Below, one piece after another: positions 30,001 through 42,800 of a stretch of DNA of 64,000 nucleotides. The stretch comes from Onchidella celtica (taxonomy: Eukaryota; Mollusca; Gastropoda; Systellommatophora; Onchidiidae). The number at the start of each line of letters is the position of its first letter. Within the stretch, counting starts at the first letter, position 1. The translations under genes and the position numbers were made by a program. The DNA is taken from positions 62,534,542 to 62,598,541 of the forward strand of contig OZ007569.1 in assembly GCA_963931925.1 (NCBI GenBank), written 5' to 3'. The notes under the pieces were generated by a model, which saw only the letters and a program-made list of their open reading frames with translations, was not told the DNA's origin and made no database searches.

Positions 30001-32368
30001 GTTTTAAACTCTGCATCAGTATTTGTCTTAGATCACACCTGTGCTATATTTTATGTCCGTGCCTGTTGATTGAACTGTTTATTCAGTGATCAGTGAGGGC
30101 TACAATATTATCATTTTTGTCTTGTATCTCTTCTCTTTGCAGTTTAATTTTGTGTTGGGCTTGATATTTTGCACAACATGGAGTGTTCTAGTCAGCTTCA
30201 GTCGTCTCTACTTGGGAATGCACAGTGCTTTGGTAAGATCTTTTTTGACATTTGTACTAGCAGCTGTTTTCAGTGAAGAGGTTTTCTATTTTTCTTTTTT
30301 CAATTTTTTTTTCATTATTGGGTGTGTATACAGGGTTTGACTTGTTTTGCTTTAGTCTGGCAAATCCAGCGGCCATGTGACAAATCCAGTTTATTCGTCC
30401 TGAACAAAGTAGTACTCTTGGCTTGGTTTCCCTCTTGCAGTGCACTGCCCACCAGCACGGATGTTCATATAAATTGTAATTCAAATAATCAAATGCTACC
30501 TCTTAATGTTTTGTGTGTGTGTGCATGTGTGTGTTTTTGTTTTTTCAGCCCATAGTGACTAAAGATATCATTAACAACCGTTTTAGAAACTGTTAAACAG
30601 ATTAAATGTGCTTCACTTCTTAGTATTATCTTATCAGTATTGGGTCATGTTGTGTGTGCCAAATCTTCACTACCTTCCATTACATTTGGTGCACCGGAAA
30701 CCAATGCACCTTTGTTAAAGTGAGAAAACACAAGATCATTGCTTGCTGAGTAAGCAAGTTGGCAAGAAAAAACTCTATACCAAAGAATGTAGAAGTTACT
30801 TCTACATTCTTTGCTCTATACCCACTCTCACAGAGAAGCACAGGTAACACCGCTGTCCTGGTGACCCACTTTTACCCCAACTGCACTGTGAAAACTGCAT
30901 TTTACTTCCCTTTTCCCAGTTGGAATGATTTCAAATTTTTTTTAGCAGGAAGGTTGTTGAGAGGGCAGGCACCTGGGCATGCCAGATATAAGATTTGTCA
31001 GTAGAGTTTCTGTTCCTACCTGTGGATAATGTTCTCAGAATTATCATTTTATATGTTTATCAAGCATGAGAAATCTCATGATATGATGATGATGAATATA
31101 TAAGTTCTCTATAGATCATTTAATTTGAAGAACTCTTTGCCCTTTCCAGTGTCATATTTAAACAAATTCACAATAATGCAGGCCAGCATGCATTTGAGAT
31201 GGGGCTTCAGGTGCCTATTCCCTATATTTATATAGATTGAGCTGGGGAAATGTAATTCCTTTCTATTTGGAAAATCTGTTAAATATATAATCTATAAGTA
31301 CACCACATTGTGTGTCAGAGAGAGGAGAGTTGATGGCCACTCAGTTTGATGCAAAAAGAAGAATTTTACAGGCTGGATGCCAGTTGTATTCCCTGAGTCG
31401 CTGGATCTCTGCGACAGATTAACTGGGAGAATTATGCTGTAAATATGTTAAAGAATAACACAAAGGAAAATATAAAAGTTTCATGAATGATCGCACTAAT
31501 GACTAAGATAAAAATTGTGTGGTTCTGGAGAAAGTGACTGCAAACGTTTCATAAATGTATGATATACAATTGTGGTCCATTCAGATTTTGAACACATCAT
31601 ACATTGATAATTTACAAAATAATGTAGAGCATTTAAATAGAATTATGCTTTGGATTCTAAAATTATCAGCATGAAACATGTCTGTTATACATATTTGCAC
31701 AGAATGAGAAAAGAATTGTGTAGCTTATCATATTCATTGTTTATTATATTAGGAATGTACAAAGAATTTTTTTTTCACAGGATATCATTGCTGGCCTGGT
31801 GTTTGCTGCCCTTTTGATGCTAGTAACGTATCCTTTTGTGGATCTTGTGGACCAGTTCCTCATATCCCATCCAAATGCGCTACCCATTATGGTAGCAACA
31901 TGCATCACACTGTGTTTGTTGTACCCACCTCTAGACAAATGGAGCACAGCACGTGGAGATACCACACTGGTTCTTGCTGTTTTCTCCGGGATCTATGCAG
32001 GCATGTGGATGACAGGCCAATACACAGAATTTGAACCCATGCCTGACTCACCACCTTATGTCTTGGGAGTACCATCACTTGGCATTTTAGGATTAGTTTT
32101 CTTACGTCAGTTATTGGGAGTGGCAGTCGTCGTCGTTGTTTTAACCCTTCTCAAATTGGTTGCCCTGCATACCTTTTCATGGCTTTTTGGTTTTGACCCT
32201 AAGGATCCTGAAACTAAGCAGCACCTTGTTGTAGAATTGCCCTACAAGTATGTCTGCTACTTTCTTTCATCAGCAATAGCCACATATTGTTTGCCTCTTC
32301 TGTTTCTGTGGTTAAACATAGAGAGGCAAGGCTACTATTCAGAAATTATGAACCCAAAATTTGCATGA
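26238..32368 (+). CDS. SGPP1: Sphingosine-1-phosphate phosphatase (3 coding exons)
   Basis: Coding exons join 26238-27071, 30143-30232 and 31781-32368, all phase 0 with GT-AG introns, giving 503 residues. The enzyme dephosphorylates sphingosine-1-phosphate in the ER membrane and lowers this lipid signal. The three motifs of the type 2 lipid phosphatase family are present: K228-x6-R235-P236 (KDIIRWPRP), P255-S-T-H258, and S298-R299-x5-H305-x3-D309 (SRLYLGMHSALD), the last one split by intron 2. Several hydrophobic membrane segments follow. The start is the first ATG after an in-frame TGA at 26160. The N-terminal ~185 residues are polar and rich in Asn-Gly, longer than in vertebrate SGPP1 or SGPP2, which makes the protein larger than usual. 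Whether it is orthologous to SGPP1, SGPP2 or both cannot be told here. Confidence 0.93.
27072..30142 (+). other. SGPP intron 1 (3071 bp)
   Basis: Begins GTACAT and ends TTTGCAG. It is AT-rich, holds a short (CTAGAT)n run near 27104-27125 and one TAGGCCTA (27494-27501). No coding sequence or mobile element was recognised in it. Confidence 0.85.
30143..30232 (+). CDS. SGPP1: SGPP coding exon 2
   Basis: Ninety bases, residues 279-308, from FNFVLG to MHSAL. It carries the serine, arginine and histidine of catalytic motif 3. Acceptor TTTGCAG, donor GTAAGA. Confidence 0.93.
30233..31780 (+). other. SGPP intron 2 (1548 bp)
   Basis: Begins GTAAGA and ends TTTCACAG. It contains the perfect hairpin element at 30773-30821 and nothing else I can name. 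Confidence 0.85.
30773..30821. mobile_element. Minimal hairpin element with 8-bp direct repeats (no. 1)
   Basis: CTCTATAC (30773-30780) is followed at once by a perfect palindrome with 16-bp arms CAAAGAATGTAGAAGT and a 1-nt centre (30781-30813), then CTCTATAC again (30814-30821). The 8-bp repeats and CAAAG ends are hAT-like. It could be an extremely reduced element or a template-switch scar. The same layout occurs at 39798-39850. Confidence 0.6.
31781..32368 (+). CDS. SGPP1: SGPP coding exon 3
   Basis: Residues 309-503. It starts with the aspartate that completes motif 3 (DIIAGLVF) and encodes the remaining hydrophobic membrane segments up to the TGA stop. Acceptor TTTCACAG. Confidence 0.93.
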   Translation, partial: DIIAGLVFAALLMLVTYPFVDLVDQFLISHPNALPIMVATCITLCLLYPPLDKWSTARGDTTLVLAVFSGIYAGMWMTGQYTEFEPMPDSPPYVLGVPSLGILGLVFLRQLLGVAVVVVVLTLLKLVALHTFSWLFGFDPKDPETKQHLVVELPYKYVCYFLSSAIATYCLPLLFLWLNIERQGYYSEIMNPKFA

Positions 32369-32621
32369 TGAAGGCATGTTTATTTTGCTGTTTTATATTG
32401 TAATGCAATGTACATGTAGTATTACTTTTCATACTCTAAAACATTTTTTTTTTATTCAATCAATTTGTTTTGAATTGTTGCAAAATCATACAATCGTCTA
32501 AAGGGATGCGATGTCTTAAGAGCCAGGGGATGATAACACACAAGATACTTGCAGATATTTTTTTTTCACCTGATTTTATATTTACTGAAGTTAAGTCTAT
32601 AGATACTACTACCATTGTGTC

Positions 32622-32627
32622 AATAAA
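32622..32627 (+). terminator. Candidate SGPP polyadenylation signal
   Basis: AATAAA about 254 bases after the stop codon, at a reasonable distance for a short 3' UTR. The cleavage site is not visible. Confidence 0.45.
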
Positions 32628-32655
32628 TAACCTTATCTCAGGAGCAGCATCGTGA

Positions 32656-32780
32656 GAATAATGTATAGCATTTATATAGCGCATATCCATTTAAAATGCT
32701 CTATGCGCTTTACAGAAACAACATGTCAACCACAGAGCAGAATGGAGCTGCCAGCGAAGCGCTCAACACACTGCACTGCT
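32656..32780 (-). mobile_element. SINE-like element: LINE 5' end fused to LINE 3' end
   Basis: Read on the minus strand, it starts with GTGTTGAGCGCTTCGCTGGC and CAGCTCC, matching the CR1/L2 LINE 5' UTR near 19225-19256. After a short linker it continues with TTGACATG, TTTCTGTAAAGCGCATAGAG and ATGCGCTATATAAATG, matching the LINE 3' UTR at about 22757-22820. The whole ORF is missing. It ends in an ATT-like tail. Its 5' side abuts a CT/GA-rich tract. It is probably moved by the full LINE's enzyme. Confidence 0.8.
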
Positions 32781-32789
32781 TCTTTCTCT

Positions 32790-32826
32790 CTCCCTGTCTC
32801 GCTCACTCTCTCTCTCTCTATCTCAG
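32790..32826. repeat. CT-rich microsatellite
   Basis: Imperfect CT tract directly beyond the 5' side of the LINE-derived SINE. Confidence 0.7.
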
Positions 32827-32854
32827 AGCAAATTGTAACGCAGCCTGTTAGGCA

Positions 32855-32922
32855 CAGTTCACAACTCACAACAGTTCACAACTCACAGCAGTTCACAACT
32901 CACATCAGTTCACACAACACAC
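32855..32922. repeat. 17-bp minisatellite
   Basis: Units of 17 bp starting at 32855, 32872, 32889 and 32906, consensus CAGTTCACAACTCACAN, the fourth degenerate. Confidence 0.85.
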
Positions 32923-35900
32923 AAATCAAATAATATTTGAATATTTATTAATAACAATATATATTTAATAATGAATAATAAATTCAGCAAATAACTTTGA
33001 AAACACGAACATTAACAATTTCAACTGTTCAAGATAGTATACATTAGGATGTGTGATCGATCAGTAACCAAAATAAAAAAATGCTTTCATAAATCATTGA
33101 ATGGGTCACCTGTGTTTCTTATTATTTAAGTGGAACTGTTTTATTATATTGTACCAAAGGTGATAATTGAGCACATTCTCTGCAGAGCACAGGAAATTCA
33201 ATAGAAATAGTACTACTACTAGCAGGGCAAGCCAAAAGAACTGCCTTCTTACCCATGAAGAGAAATATCATATGGTGCAAAAAATCGTTATATTAAATTA
33301 GTAATTTAGGCAGGAGTAAGTGATAGATACAGATATTCTTGTGGCTGATGTGTTTAAATTAATGTGGATCTGCTCAAGGCATACTACTATGAGTAGAGCG
33401 ATAACTTCTGTGGCAAAATAAGTTTCAGATCACTATAAGTGACAGGAGTTTGGAATCACAGCTCAGTTTTCTCTTTTTGATCTTTCAGTTCTTTCTTTTT
33501 TTGTTATATATATATATGCAACTGCTCTAATTCATGCTATATTTTATACACTTATCATAATTATGTATTCTTTGTTCTTGTGTGTTCATGAAATTAAAGC
33601 ACTGCATTTTCCCTGTCTATTTATGCATTCATTGCTACTATATATTCAAGAAACGTAATCGATCATGTCCTCCTGAAGAGTATTTGAATACTTTCCAGTC
33701 CCCTACAGTAGTTGCACTAGCCCTAATTATTTATTTATTTTGCAAACTGATCTCTGTTCAAGTACTAAATGTCGAGCAAAGGCTGAACATCCATAAATTC
33801 ACCCTAACTACATGTAGTTCCTAAAGCGGATTATATATCAAAATACATCCAGGTAAAGACTTATTTAATGGGGTTTTTGGTAGCCTTTTTGTTGTTGTTG
33901 TTGTTGTTATTGTTTTCTGGCAATTATTATTGCCTGCCTTTTATTTATTTTATCTCTTTGCTAGCGTTAGGGGAACAAGTGAAAATGTACATTTACTTCC
34001 TTTTAAAAACAAATGCTTGCTGTGTGGTTCATCCGCTTATGTGTCTGCATTTTTTAGTCGTTCCCTTTTCCAGTGGCAGGTGAAAAACTTACTTATTATG
34101 CATAAACTCATTCTGAAATCAAGTTGGAAAAAAAAAATTGATTTGAAATGATCAGACCTGTTAGATGATGCTTCCTGTGCTATGCTATATCATGTGAAGA
34201 CTTGGTAGAGAAAAATGATCTGGGTCAGATGAGGTCATCATTAGTGCTGCAGACGAATCAGGCGGATGTACGCCAGCTTTAGTTAGGATTCTATGTTGTC
34301 ATTGTAATAGACATACATACATATTGATGGACCAGTTGACTGCATAGCTTTGGCGGCAGTGTTAGGTGAAGATGTGGGTGTCTTTGGAGTTTTGGTAGAT
34401 AAATTGAGTAGACACTGGCATAGAGCCAGATATATATGTGCAAAGCCAGTGGGTATGACATCGGTTAACAATGACAGACTTTTCACAAAGTCTCGATAAT
34501 GGTGGTGACACCATCAGGCTAGCTTTACACCAACATTCACTGTTGCATATACAGGCTCTTTGTCCAATCTCCAGGCTATGAAAGACATGAAATGATGGAA
34601 AATTGGAAGAAAACAAAAAAATATGTTAGGGAAATTATCATGTGCTTTATCCTTGATGATTCAGATATTTTAATAAATATTTTAAAATCATTCCTGATTA
34701 TTTGAAAAACATGAAGAGAAATTTGGTGTGTGCTCACCTCCCTCAAGGAAAATTACTAATTTGAAAATAGTTTGTGTGGTCATTCCTACTGTGAAGAAAA
34801 AAGATGAATTTATCATTACCCTCACCATTTTGATTTGGGGTCTTACTTTTTTCCTTCTGCTCTTCTGTCATATAGTCCTGGTGAAAGTTGTTGTTCTCCA
34901 TCTCTTTCCCTGGTCTATTGTGGAAATTTTTCTGAAACAGGACCATGTACTAGTGGCATAGATTGGCAGTTTGCTTTTTTGCATGCACTGTTGGAAACAT
35001 CATAGATCTTAACAGTGACATTCAATACATAAAAAACAGTGCAAATTTGTTAGGTTCTCAGACAGGGATGTGATCTACTACTCAGTGGATTCTGTGTAGA
35101 AATGAATAGTCAATGATAGTTCAGTTCAGTACAACACAAGCTGGTCCCATGCCTGTTAAGTGTTATGTGGCTGTGCGCATTTTTTTGTAGCTCAATTTTC
35201 AGTGACCTCAACTGAATTTTCATACAGTGAAACCAATACTGTATGACATACAAAAACATGCCTAGCACATCACACTTACGTTAAGAGTGGGCAGAATGTG
35301 TTGTCCCATATTTATTTTATCAACACGGTGTACAGTGAAGTATATTTCTTATTGGTAGCATGCTATGCCTCACTGACATAAAACTGATCATGTTCACTGT
35401 GACCATTGTTACATTATTACAGAATGAAAATGGGAAGGGTGGGATTGGGAGAGGAGGATTGTATCATCTGCTCCACGGTCCACCCAAGGAAGAAAAAAAT
35501 ACGTAGGCCTGCATGTTTGAAACAGTTTGGGTGTACCTTTTTTTTTAACAACCTTAAAAAGTAGTCTGGCTGGTGAAAAAACTTGGATGTGGTAGCCTTA
35601 GAGCTCTGGTCATTTGAAAACAAGGTGAACAGTTTGTCTCTTACCCAGATCATTTCCAGTTGAGTCTTCATCTGTTTCTTTTTCAGCTCTAAAGATAGGT
35701 TATGGTTGTGTGGCTATAAAATTATCAGATGGACTTAATTCAAACCGGGCATTTGGAATTGTTGCTGATCAAGGAACACCCGACTTTTTTTTTTTTCAAT
35801 GATGGGATATAGGCCTATATCTTGTCAGGAAAGGACTTAGCAGCAACATATTCAGTTATTCAGATATTTGAACAGCCGTTATCACGAACAGCTCTGATGC

Positions 35901-38900
35901 TTGATAGTTTAATCGTTAAATAGCAGTAACATGATGTAAACCCAAATCAGATAATGATCCCATCAAATAGAATCAGAAATTTCACACAAAAAGTTTGTCG
36001 ATTTTTTTCTTTTTAGTTCTTGTATCATGATTTATGGACCCCAGGCCTTTTTTTTTTTCTAATAAGGGCAAATTTGCTTTTTGATCTGCATTACTTGTGA
36101 TGAAAAATCAATGAACATGAGCTTGGAGTGATATCTTTGACGAACAGTGCTGTTGATCATTTTTTGATAATACTCAAAAAACCACCATTGATGATGTGAT
36201 GTTTTTACATGACGGTATCTTTGGGGTGCACAATCAAGTTTTGGCTGTTTTTGCTTTTGTTTTTCCTCAACACTTATTTCCTGTAGGCTTTCGTTTTTTA
36301 AACCTGTGTCTCAATACTTCAACTGAATGCTATGTTTACTGTACAACAACATGTGGCACATATAGTGCAACGTTTCTTTACTCCTATCATGTGATCTAAT
36401 TAATGAAGCTATGCATGCTTGTTACACTTGCTGTGTTGTTGCTTTGAAATTCCATAAATCAAAATCAGCATTTATCATAGTAGAACTAGAAACTAGAAAG
36501 AAACCATTGTTTAAATAATTTTGTAATCACTTTTCTTTGAAAGGTAACCAGTATTGTACACATGGACTCCAACCTGCAACTTAGTTCAGGAGCTGTGGGC
36601 GGGCCCAAGCCTATCGGGTTTCGGTTGACGGTTAGGCCGTCTCTATCCGTTCCACCTGAGTGCACTTGGGACCAGTAAGAAGTCAAAACTGGCCTGATTT
36701 CATCATTTTTACCAAACTTTGAAATTTAATATATTGATAACCAAGTGACCTACAACAACATGTGACATGTGCAATCAAAGTTTAACATGCGCCCTGTAAC
36801 ATAAGACACTGAAAAAGTGAAAAAAAATGACGACATGCCACATTCACCCTGCCTCCAAGAAAGGCATGCAAATTATTAAAAAAAACATACAATTTCATAT
36901 CAAATTAATTATTATTACAAAACGCGAGATATCCCAAACAAACTGTGTCGACTATAAATACAGGCAACCATAGCACTTGACACTGTCAAGTTTCCATTTG
37001 CATCTACTTCTTCAGAAGTGAGATATTAAGTCTTTAGTAGTGGCTTCATTTAAAAATGCATGATAAAGTCGCTCCTTTAGTCTCTCTGTCTCTCTCCCTC
37101 CCTCCTTCTCTCTCTCTCTCTCTTCCCTCTCTCTCTTTCTCTCTCCATCTCTCTCTCTCTCAATCAATCAAAGATTCTCAGTCACACTTCCTTTTTGTTT
37201 ATGAATATAACAAAGTGGAATTATTCACAGATATAATAAAAAAAAGATTAGATTAAGCTATTAAAGCTTTTGAAACACATGACATCTAGTCAGCCGTCTA
37301 TGTAACTAGTTCGTGTGAATGATACAGTTGTGCTTAATATTACCAAAACAAATAAATATGCACACCAGACATCCTGGACCGTTTTCTTGACTAATTCATG
37401 TTGTGTGGCAGTAATGGGCTTTAGCTTCAACTTGCTCATACGGACAATGCATTTTTGGCATATTTTTGCAGAATGCCTGCTGTCATCCGAAGTGATATCT
37501 ATTGCAAAGTAGATAAGTAATTCAGAACGAAATGGTGCACAGTCTCTTGGTCTTATTTGCCTTAACATCAGCAGAGCTCTGCACACGAAGGCTACAAACA
37601 TGACAGAGTTTATTGATCAGATCAGTGTGACTGAACAGTGTATGTTCCATTATAGCCGATTTTTCTGAAAATCAATAATTGAACTATCCCTTACCTAAGG
37701 CTATTATAAAATGATGTCATTAATAGATATATCAAAAACTAGAAGATTCAGGAAGAGAGGTGAGGTAAGCTAAAGAGAGACGAAGTCGGAAAGAGAGAGC
37801 AATACACCCAGTTATTAATATGATATAAATTTCCATAAAAGGAGTAACATAGAAGTGTTCAATTGTATCTTCCCCATCTCCTCCTTCTCTCTCTCTCTCT
37901 CACATATACACAAACAAACACACACACTCTCTCTCTCACACACACATCCACAAACACTTTCTCTCTTCAAGTGGAACTAACAACTAACCCCTAGGAGGGA
38001 AAAACAGTTCCTGCAGGCAGCAAAAGAAGTACATGCATTTAATTTTTGCAGGTCTGCATTAGGCATAGGTTCCTCTATCCCTGGATGGTTAACTAAATAC
38101 TGTAATATCTCGCAATTTTTAGATAATTAAGATTAAACGGAACCATGCCTAAATTTTCAAGCACTTTTAATCGCGATCCATAAAGAAAAAGTGTCTATTA
38201 AAAGACTTATCGAAATGTTCTCCTCATAAAACTTATATCACGGTAAAGAGGAATTGTTTATCTGTTTCTTTATCAATTTATCTCATCGATATACTTTCAC
38301 AATACACACAAGGCCATCGCAAAAACTTGAAAAAGAAACAAGAGAGTGAGATTAAATTTTAAGGATCAAGCAAGCCCCGCTCAGGTAAAAACGGATCGGA
38401 TTACGGGTAGCCCTGGTACAGGCTGTGGTTACTGGGCAATAAATCTGTCAACCTGCACCGCCCACTAGACCAAACTAAGTTGCTGAATTGGTAGAGGAAT
38501 GGAGCCCGTGTGTGTACTAATGTGCTGTGTGGCCAAACTGAAATTGTAATTATTAGCTTCCACTTGCCAGTGAATGATCAACAAATATGTGAATGGTTCC
38601 TTCATGATAACAGCAGTAGAATCGAATGAAAGATCTAGCAGTAATCGATTCTGAAGCATTGCATGCAGTCTGAACACCAGCGAAAATTCAGGTGTATCAG
38701 TCAACAGTAATGAGTAAATAAGATGTTCATTTTGTAGCAGTTTGCTCATGTGGTCATCAACTTTTTGTGGTGTTAAAACCATGTGATTCATTTTATTGCT
38801 TTGCTATGCTGCATTTTGTAGCATGAATCTTAGCATGCACTTTTAAAAAATCACATTTCACATAATCACATGTCCTAAATTTTCACATTGACATAATGTT

Positions 38901-39797
38901 GCCAGGAAAGGCCATCAAGAATGGTTATATTAGATCTAGATTTAGTTTAAGGCTAACAATTTTGTGAATTTTAAATCATACCTGCACAGATTTTGAAAAG
39001 TGGAAATGGAAACCATAACAATGTATATTTGTTATGTGGCAAGATTCACCTCTGTTGGTACACTAAAGACTTTGCTGTCAGCAGGTGATACATCTGTGCC
39101 ATCCAACTGAACTAGTTCAGTCATGAAGTGATCATTTTCTGTGTTTTGAGCATGCTTTAATGTAGAATTAGTAGTATTGTACAGACTTGACTTTTACAAA
39201 GCTTAAATGTTCCTGTTATGTGGTGTTAAGGATTGCTCAGGATAAATGTCTCTAGTCCAGGATTATGATTGTAACATAAAGCCCATTTGAAATCATATTT
39301 TGAGCTCATGATTAATTTAATGAGGAGCAGTGCTGTAGACTTGCAAAGACACATCTCCTTGGTGGGGACTCCTCAGCAAGTGAACAATATATGTGACAGT
39401 TTGTGTTTCAAAAAGACCTTTAGAATTCAGCCTGAAAGTGGTCACTCAAGTGTGCAATAGGTTGCATGCTCTAATGAACATTTATCAGTGACTGAATCTA
39501 CTGAACTGAGCCATGTGTTGAGGTTTTCCTAATGCAGAGGCACTACACACAACAACAATGTGTCACACTGTCTGCACAGAATATTCCTTTTTTGTCCCAT
39601 AAAGTTAGTTATATCAAGAGTGGGGTTCTGTCGCCACTGATACTCAAATGAAAAGGAAATTATTATTATGTCAGTTTTTTTGTGGATCTGGGAGAATAAT
39701 AAAACCTCCCAAGTACTGCAGTTACTGTTTTCAAATTCATTTTAACACTGGTGATATTCTCATCATCTGAGATCGGGACTCCCATTTTGTCAGACTA
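32923..39797. other. Non-coding stretch; no gene recognised
   Basis: Only short ORFs without codon structure or known motifs. It contains CT- and CA-rich microsatellites at about 37078-37162 and 37884-37970, and a small perfect palindrome ACTTGACA/TGTCAAGT near 36976-36992. Otherwise nothing could be named. Confidence 0.6.
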
Positions 39798-39850
39798 GCA
39801 CCAACCAAGGACTACTATATCACTATGATATAGTAGTCCTTGGCACCAAC
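39798..39850. mobile_element. Minimal hairpin element with 8-bp direct repeats (no. 2)
   Basis: GCACCAAC (39798-39805), then a perfect hairpin with 17-bp arms CAAGGACTACTATATCA and a 3-nt centre (39806-39842), then GCACCAAC (39843-39850). The layout matches 30773-30821: 8-bp repeats touching a hairpin whose ends read CAARGA. The arm interiors are unrelated, so it is not a copy of the first. Confidence 0.6.
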
Positions 39851-42800
39851 ATAAAAGCAGGAGGATAAAGTTGGAACAAGTCTTGCATTTTCCATAATTT
39901 GATAAGGAAGTAATATTCACTCTTGTTGACATTATTTTGTTTCCCAGCCTTTGGCTTCAACATCACAACGCTGTATACCTTAGAGAGATTTTTTTGGTGT
40001 TTATTTGCTTCAGTGGAGCTTGATACAAGCCAATGCATCACTGCAGGATGGGTTGCAGGCTTCTTTGAATACAGTGACTGGGAAAAGGAGTGCAATTAGG
40101 TTATTATGGGCTATGGAGTAAAAACATTTTGGCCACAGGAAGTGGAATGAAAATGCCTAGCATTAACACTGTGGGATATTGCATCAAATATTTAGAAGAA
40201 GAGTGTGTTATAATTGTAATCTAATAGGTACTATTTTAATATTTGTATTCTGAATATTATGGGCAGTAAATACACAGGAGATGTAGATTTGCATGTATTC
40301 AGACTGACAGTTTTACTGAGTTTATCTGTAATGGACTTAATACACAGTTTTGTTCTTGGCAATCATTTTGCAAGCAGTATTTGTCACAACCATTGTTAAT
40401 CAGTGTGTTTGTGTGTCTATCATTTTCATTTTGTTGTTGTTGTCTTTAACTTCAAACTATTGTTCTGTTTGTAGATAAACATCTGAAAAACCATCTCGTT
40501 GTCATTTTTTTTTTTTTTTTGGATGGTATCTCTAGAATGAATGCAATTGTTTAAAACTCACTGCGGCTCTTCTTGAAGTGGTTCAGGCATCTAAAAATAG
40601 CCTTCCAAAACAGGTGCTCAGGTTTCAACAAAATTTAGGCAATATGATTTTTTTTTTATCTAACTACCAAACCATCGAAAAATGGTATCTTCTAATAATA
40701 ATTTAATATGCCAATTGTGAAAATTTCACTGTGGGGATTCCCCCCCCCCTCCCCCCCTTTGTTTTTAAGGGGGGGAATAACCAGAATTCTTAAAAAATAT
40801 TTGTTTTTAAATTGCATTGTTAAACTCTTGTTCTTTGTTTTATTTGTTTTGGTTAGATTGCCCCCACGCTAAGCTCATAAGTTGAAAAATTCAAATTGTT
40901 TGATGAGAAATGGATATTGCATGTTCTCTGATTTGAAAGGCCTGAAGTCAGTATGCTATTACTTATCACTATAGGATGACACAGCCAGTGTGGACCATTT
41001 GATATCTGTGCATTCCTTGCTTCGGAGAGTCCCGTTTTGTAAGCTGTTGGGTAAACAAATGTGTATGCTTCAGAATGTCATTGCATGTAGTAACTTAATA
41101 CAGTGTATTTGTTTTGACGGAACATTTGAAATCAAAGGTCTCTGGATCTGGGGTCAAAGTTATGGACATTTTGATTCAAGCAACCTTTAACTTGTTCTTT
41201 GTCTTTGTTACTGTGATGACGTCCTTCATCTTTCTGGGATTATATCCATTATATTCCTACCAGTATTTTGGCTTTGTTTATTTGTATGTGCAAAATCTTG
41301 TAGTAAGATAAAGTGTTTTCTTACAACTGAATTTCATTTCATCGTGAATGAATGGGCTTTGAACTTTCCATGCAACTGTACCTTTGTGTTGGTTGACATA
41401 CAGTGTGTGTCCATCCTTGCTAGTCCATGTTAGTAAATTAATTCGCTTCATCAGATGGAAATTGTAAATCACCGTAAATTGTTTGACTCTATGCACAATG
41501 AAAATTAATGATAAAACAGATGCCAAACAGTGACAAAATGTCACCGCAGTGAAATATAATGGTATTTAATGAATCACATCTTCTCAGTTGGATGATTATA
41601 GAAGACCCCACTGATATTTCCATGAAATTCTTGGGGTGAGGCACTGAGAAGGTTATGAAATTTTCAATATATCTTGAGCTACAGGCTACATAGTTTTTGG
41701 TCTTGGCAGAAGTAATATTTGCAATTGGTTTTAGCAGAAATCTCTGCTTTCAGAATTGATTGAAGTGTAGAATAATGAATTATATCAAAGAAAAGGGAGT
41801 ATGACTTACTTTTTAATTACTCAGTTACTCAGATCGTGCACTTTTGGACATTGCTCTGAAGTGGTTTGTCTCAACCTGTCGTAGTGTCTCCGCAACAGCT
41901 CTTTGTTCTCTAGATGCCAGCTGTTGAGAGACAAAATATTAATTAACTGCTGTTGTTGTGTGATGCTGCAATACAAAGAGCCAGTTACTCATAGACTTCA
42001 GATTATACACCATCTGACAAACTGCTTTATCTCAAAAGAGCTGTTGATCAATCTTCCTACCATCAAAGCATTGGTATCAGCTGTTAGCAATTTTTTCCTT
42101 TTTTTGTGTGTTTTTAGTTGTCTATCCATTTGTCATTTCATGACCTGGGACTAACAGGATTCTGTGTACCATGTATTTTAAATGGCGGATAAAACCTTGT
42201 CAGTCTCAGGTCACAGCTTGTTAATCTACTTTCATAATGGCCCAACTGCTGAAACTGAAACACCTCAAAATCTCATCTTAACCATCGGTAAAGACGTTTC
42301 TGTCTCATTTACTGCTCGTTAGATAATCTCCAGGGGATTGATCACAACACTTGTTTCATGGCATCTTCAGAAACATAAGAATTGTAAAATTACCAGGGGA
42401 TGGTTTGTGGGGGAGGTTGTTGAAGGCACCCTGAAAGATTCTTCACTTTCAATTTGTATAAAATCTTGTCATACAAAACAGCATTTTTTAAAAAAATTTA
42501 TTTATTAGAGAAAGTCAGTCACTCTTTCCACAAAAATTTCTATGTATTCTGAAAAGTTATTAGGCTGGTCCATTTGTTTGCTTTGCTTCAGTATTAGCAC
42601 GATTGATCTTTTAGTTCCGTTTACACTTAAAGGTCAGTTTTTTTTCTTTGTAAATGAAATGTATATAATGCTGATCTGGTGGCAAGTCATATCTCTACCT
42701 GAATCATCTGGAACATGATATTGGTACATTTAGATCAAAGAAAATGAAGATTGAGCATGATCCTTTTGCCTAAGGAATTGACAAGATATGAGCTGCATTT

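Noticed and set aside
36976..36992. Perfect 17-bp palindrome ACTTGACACTGTCAAGT as a third hairpin element.
   Set aside because: No 8-bp direct repeats flank it and its ends do not read CAARGA.
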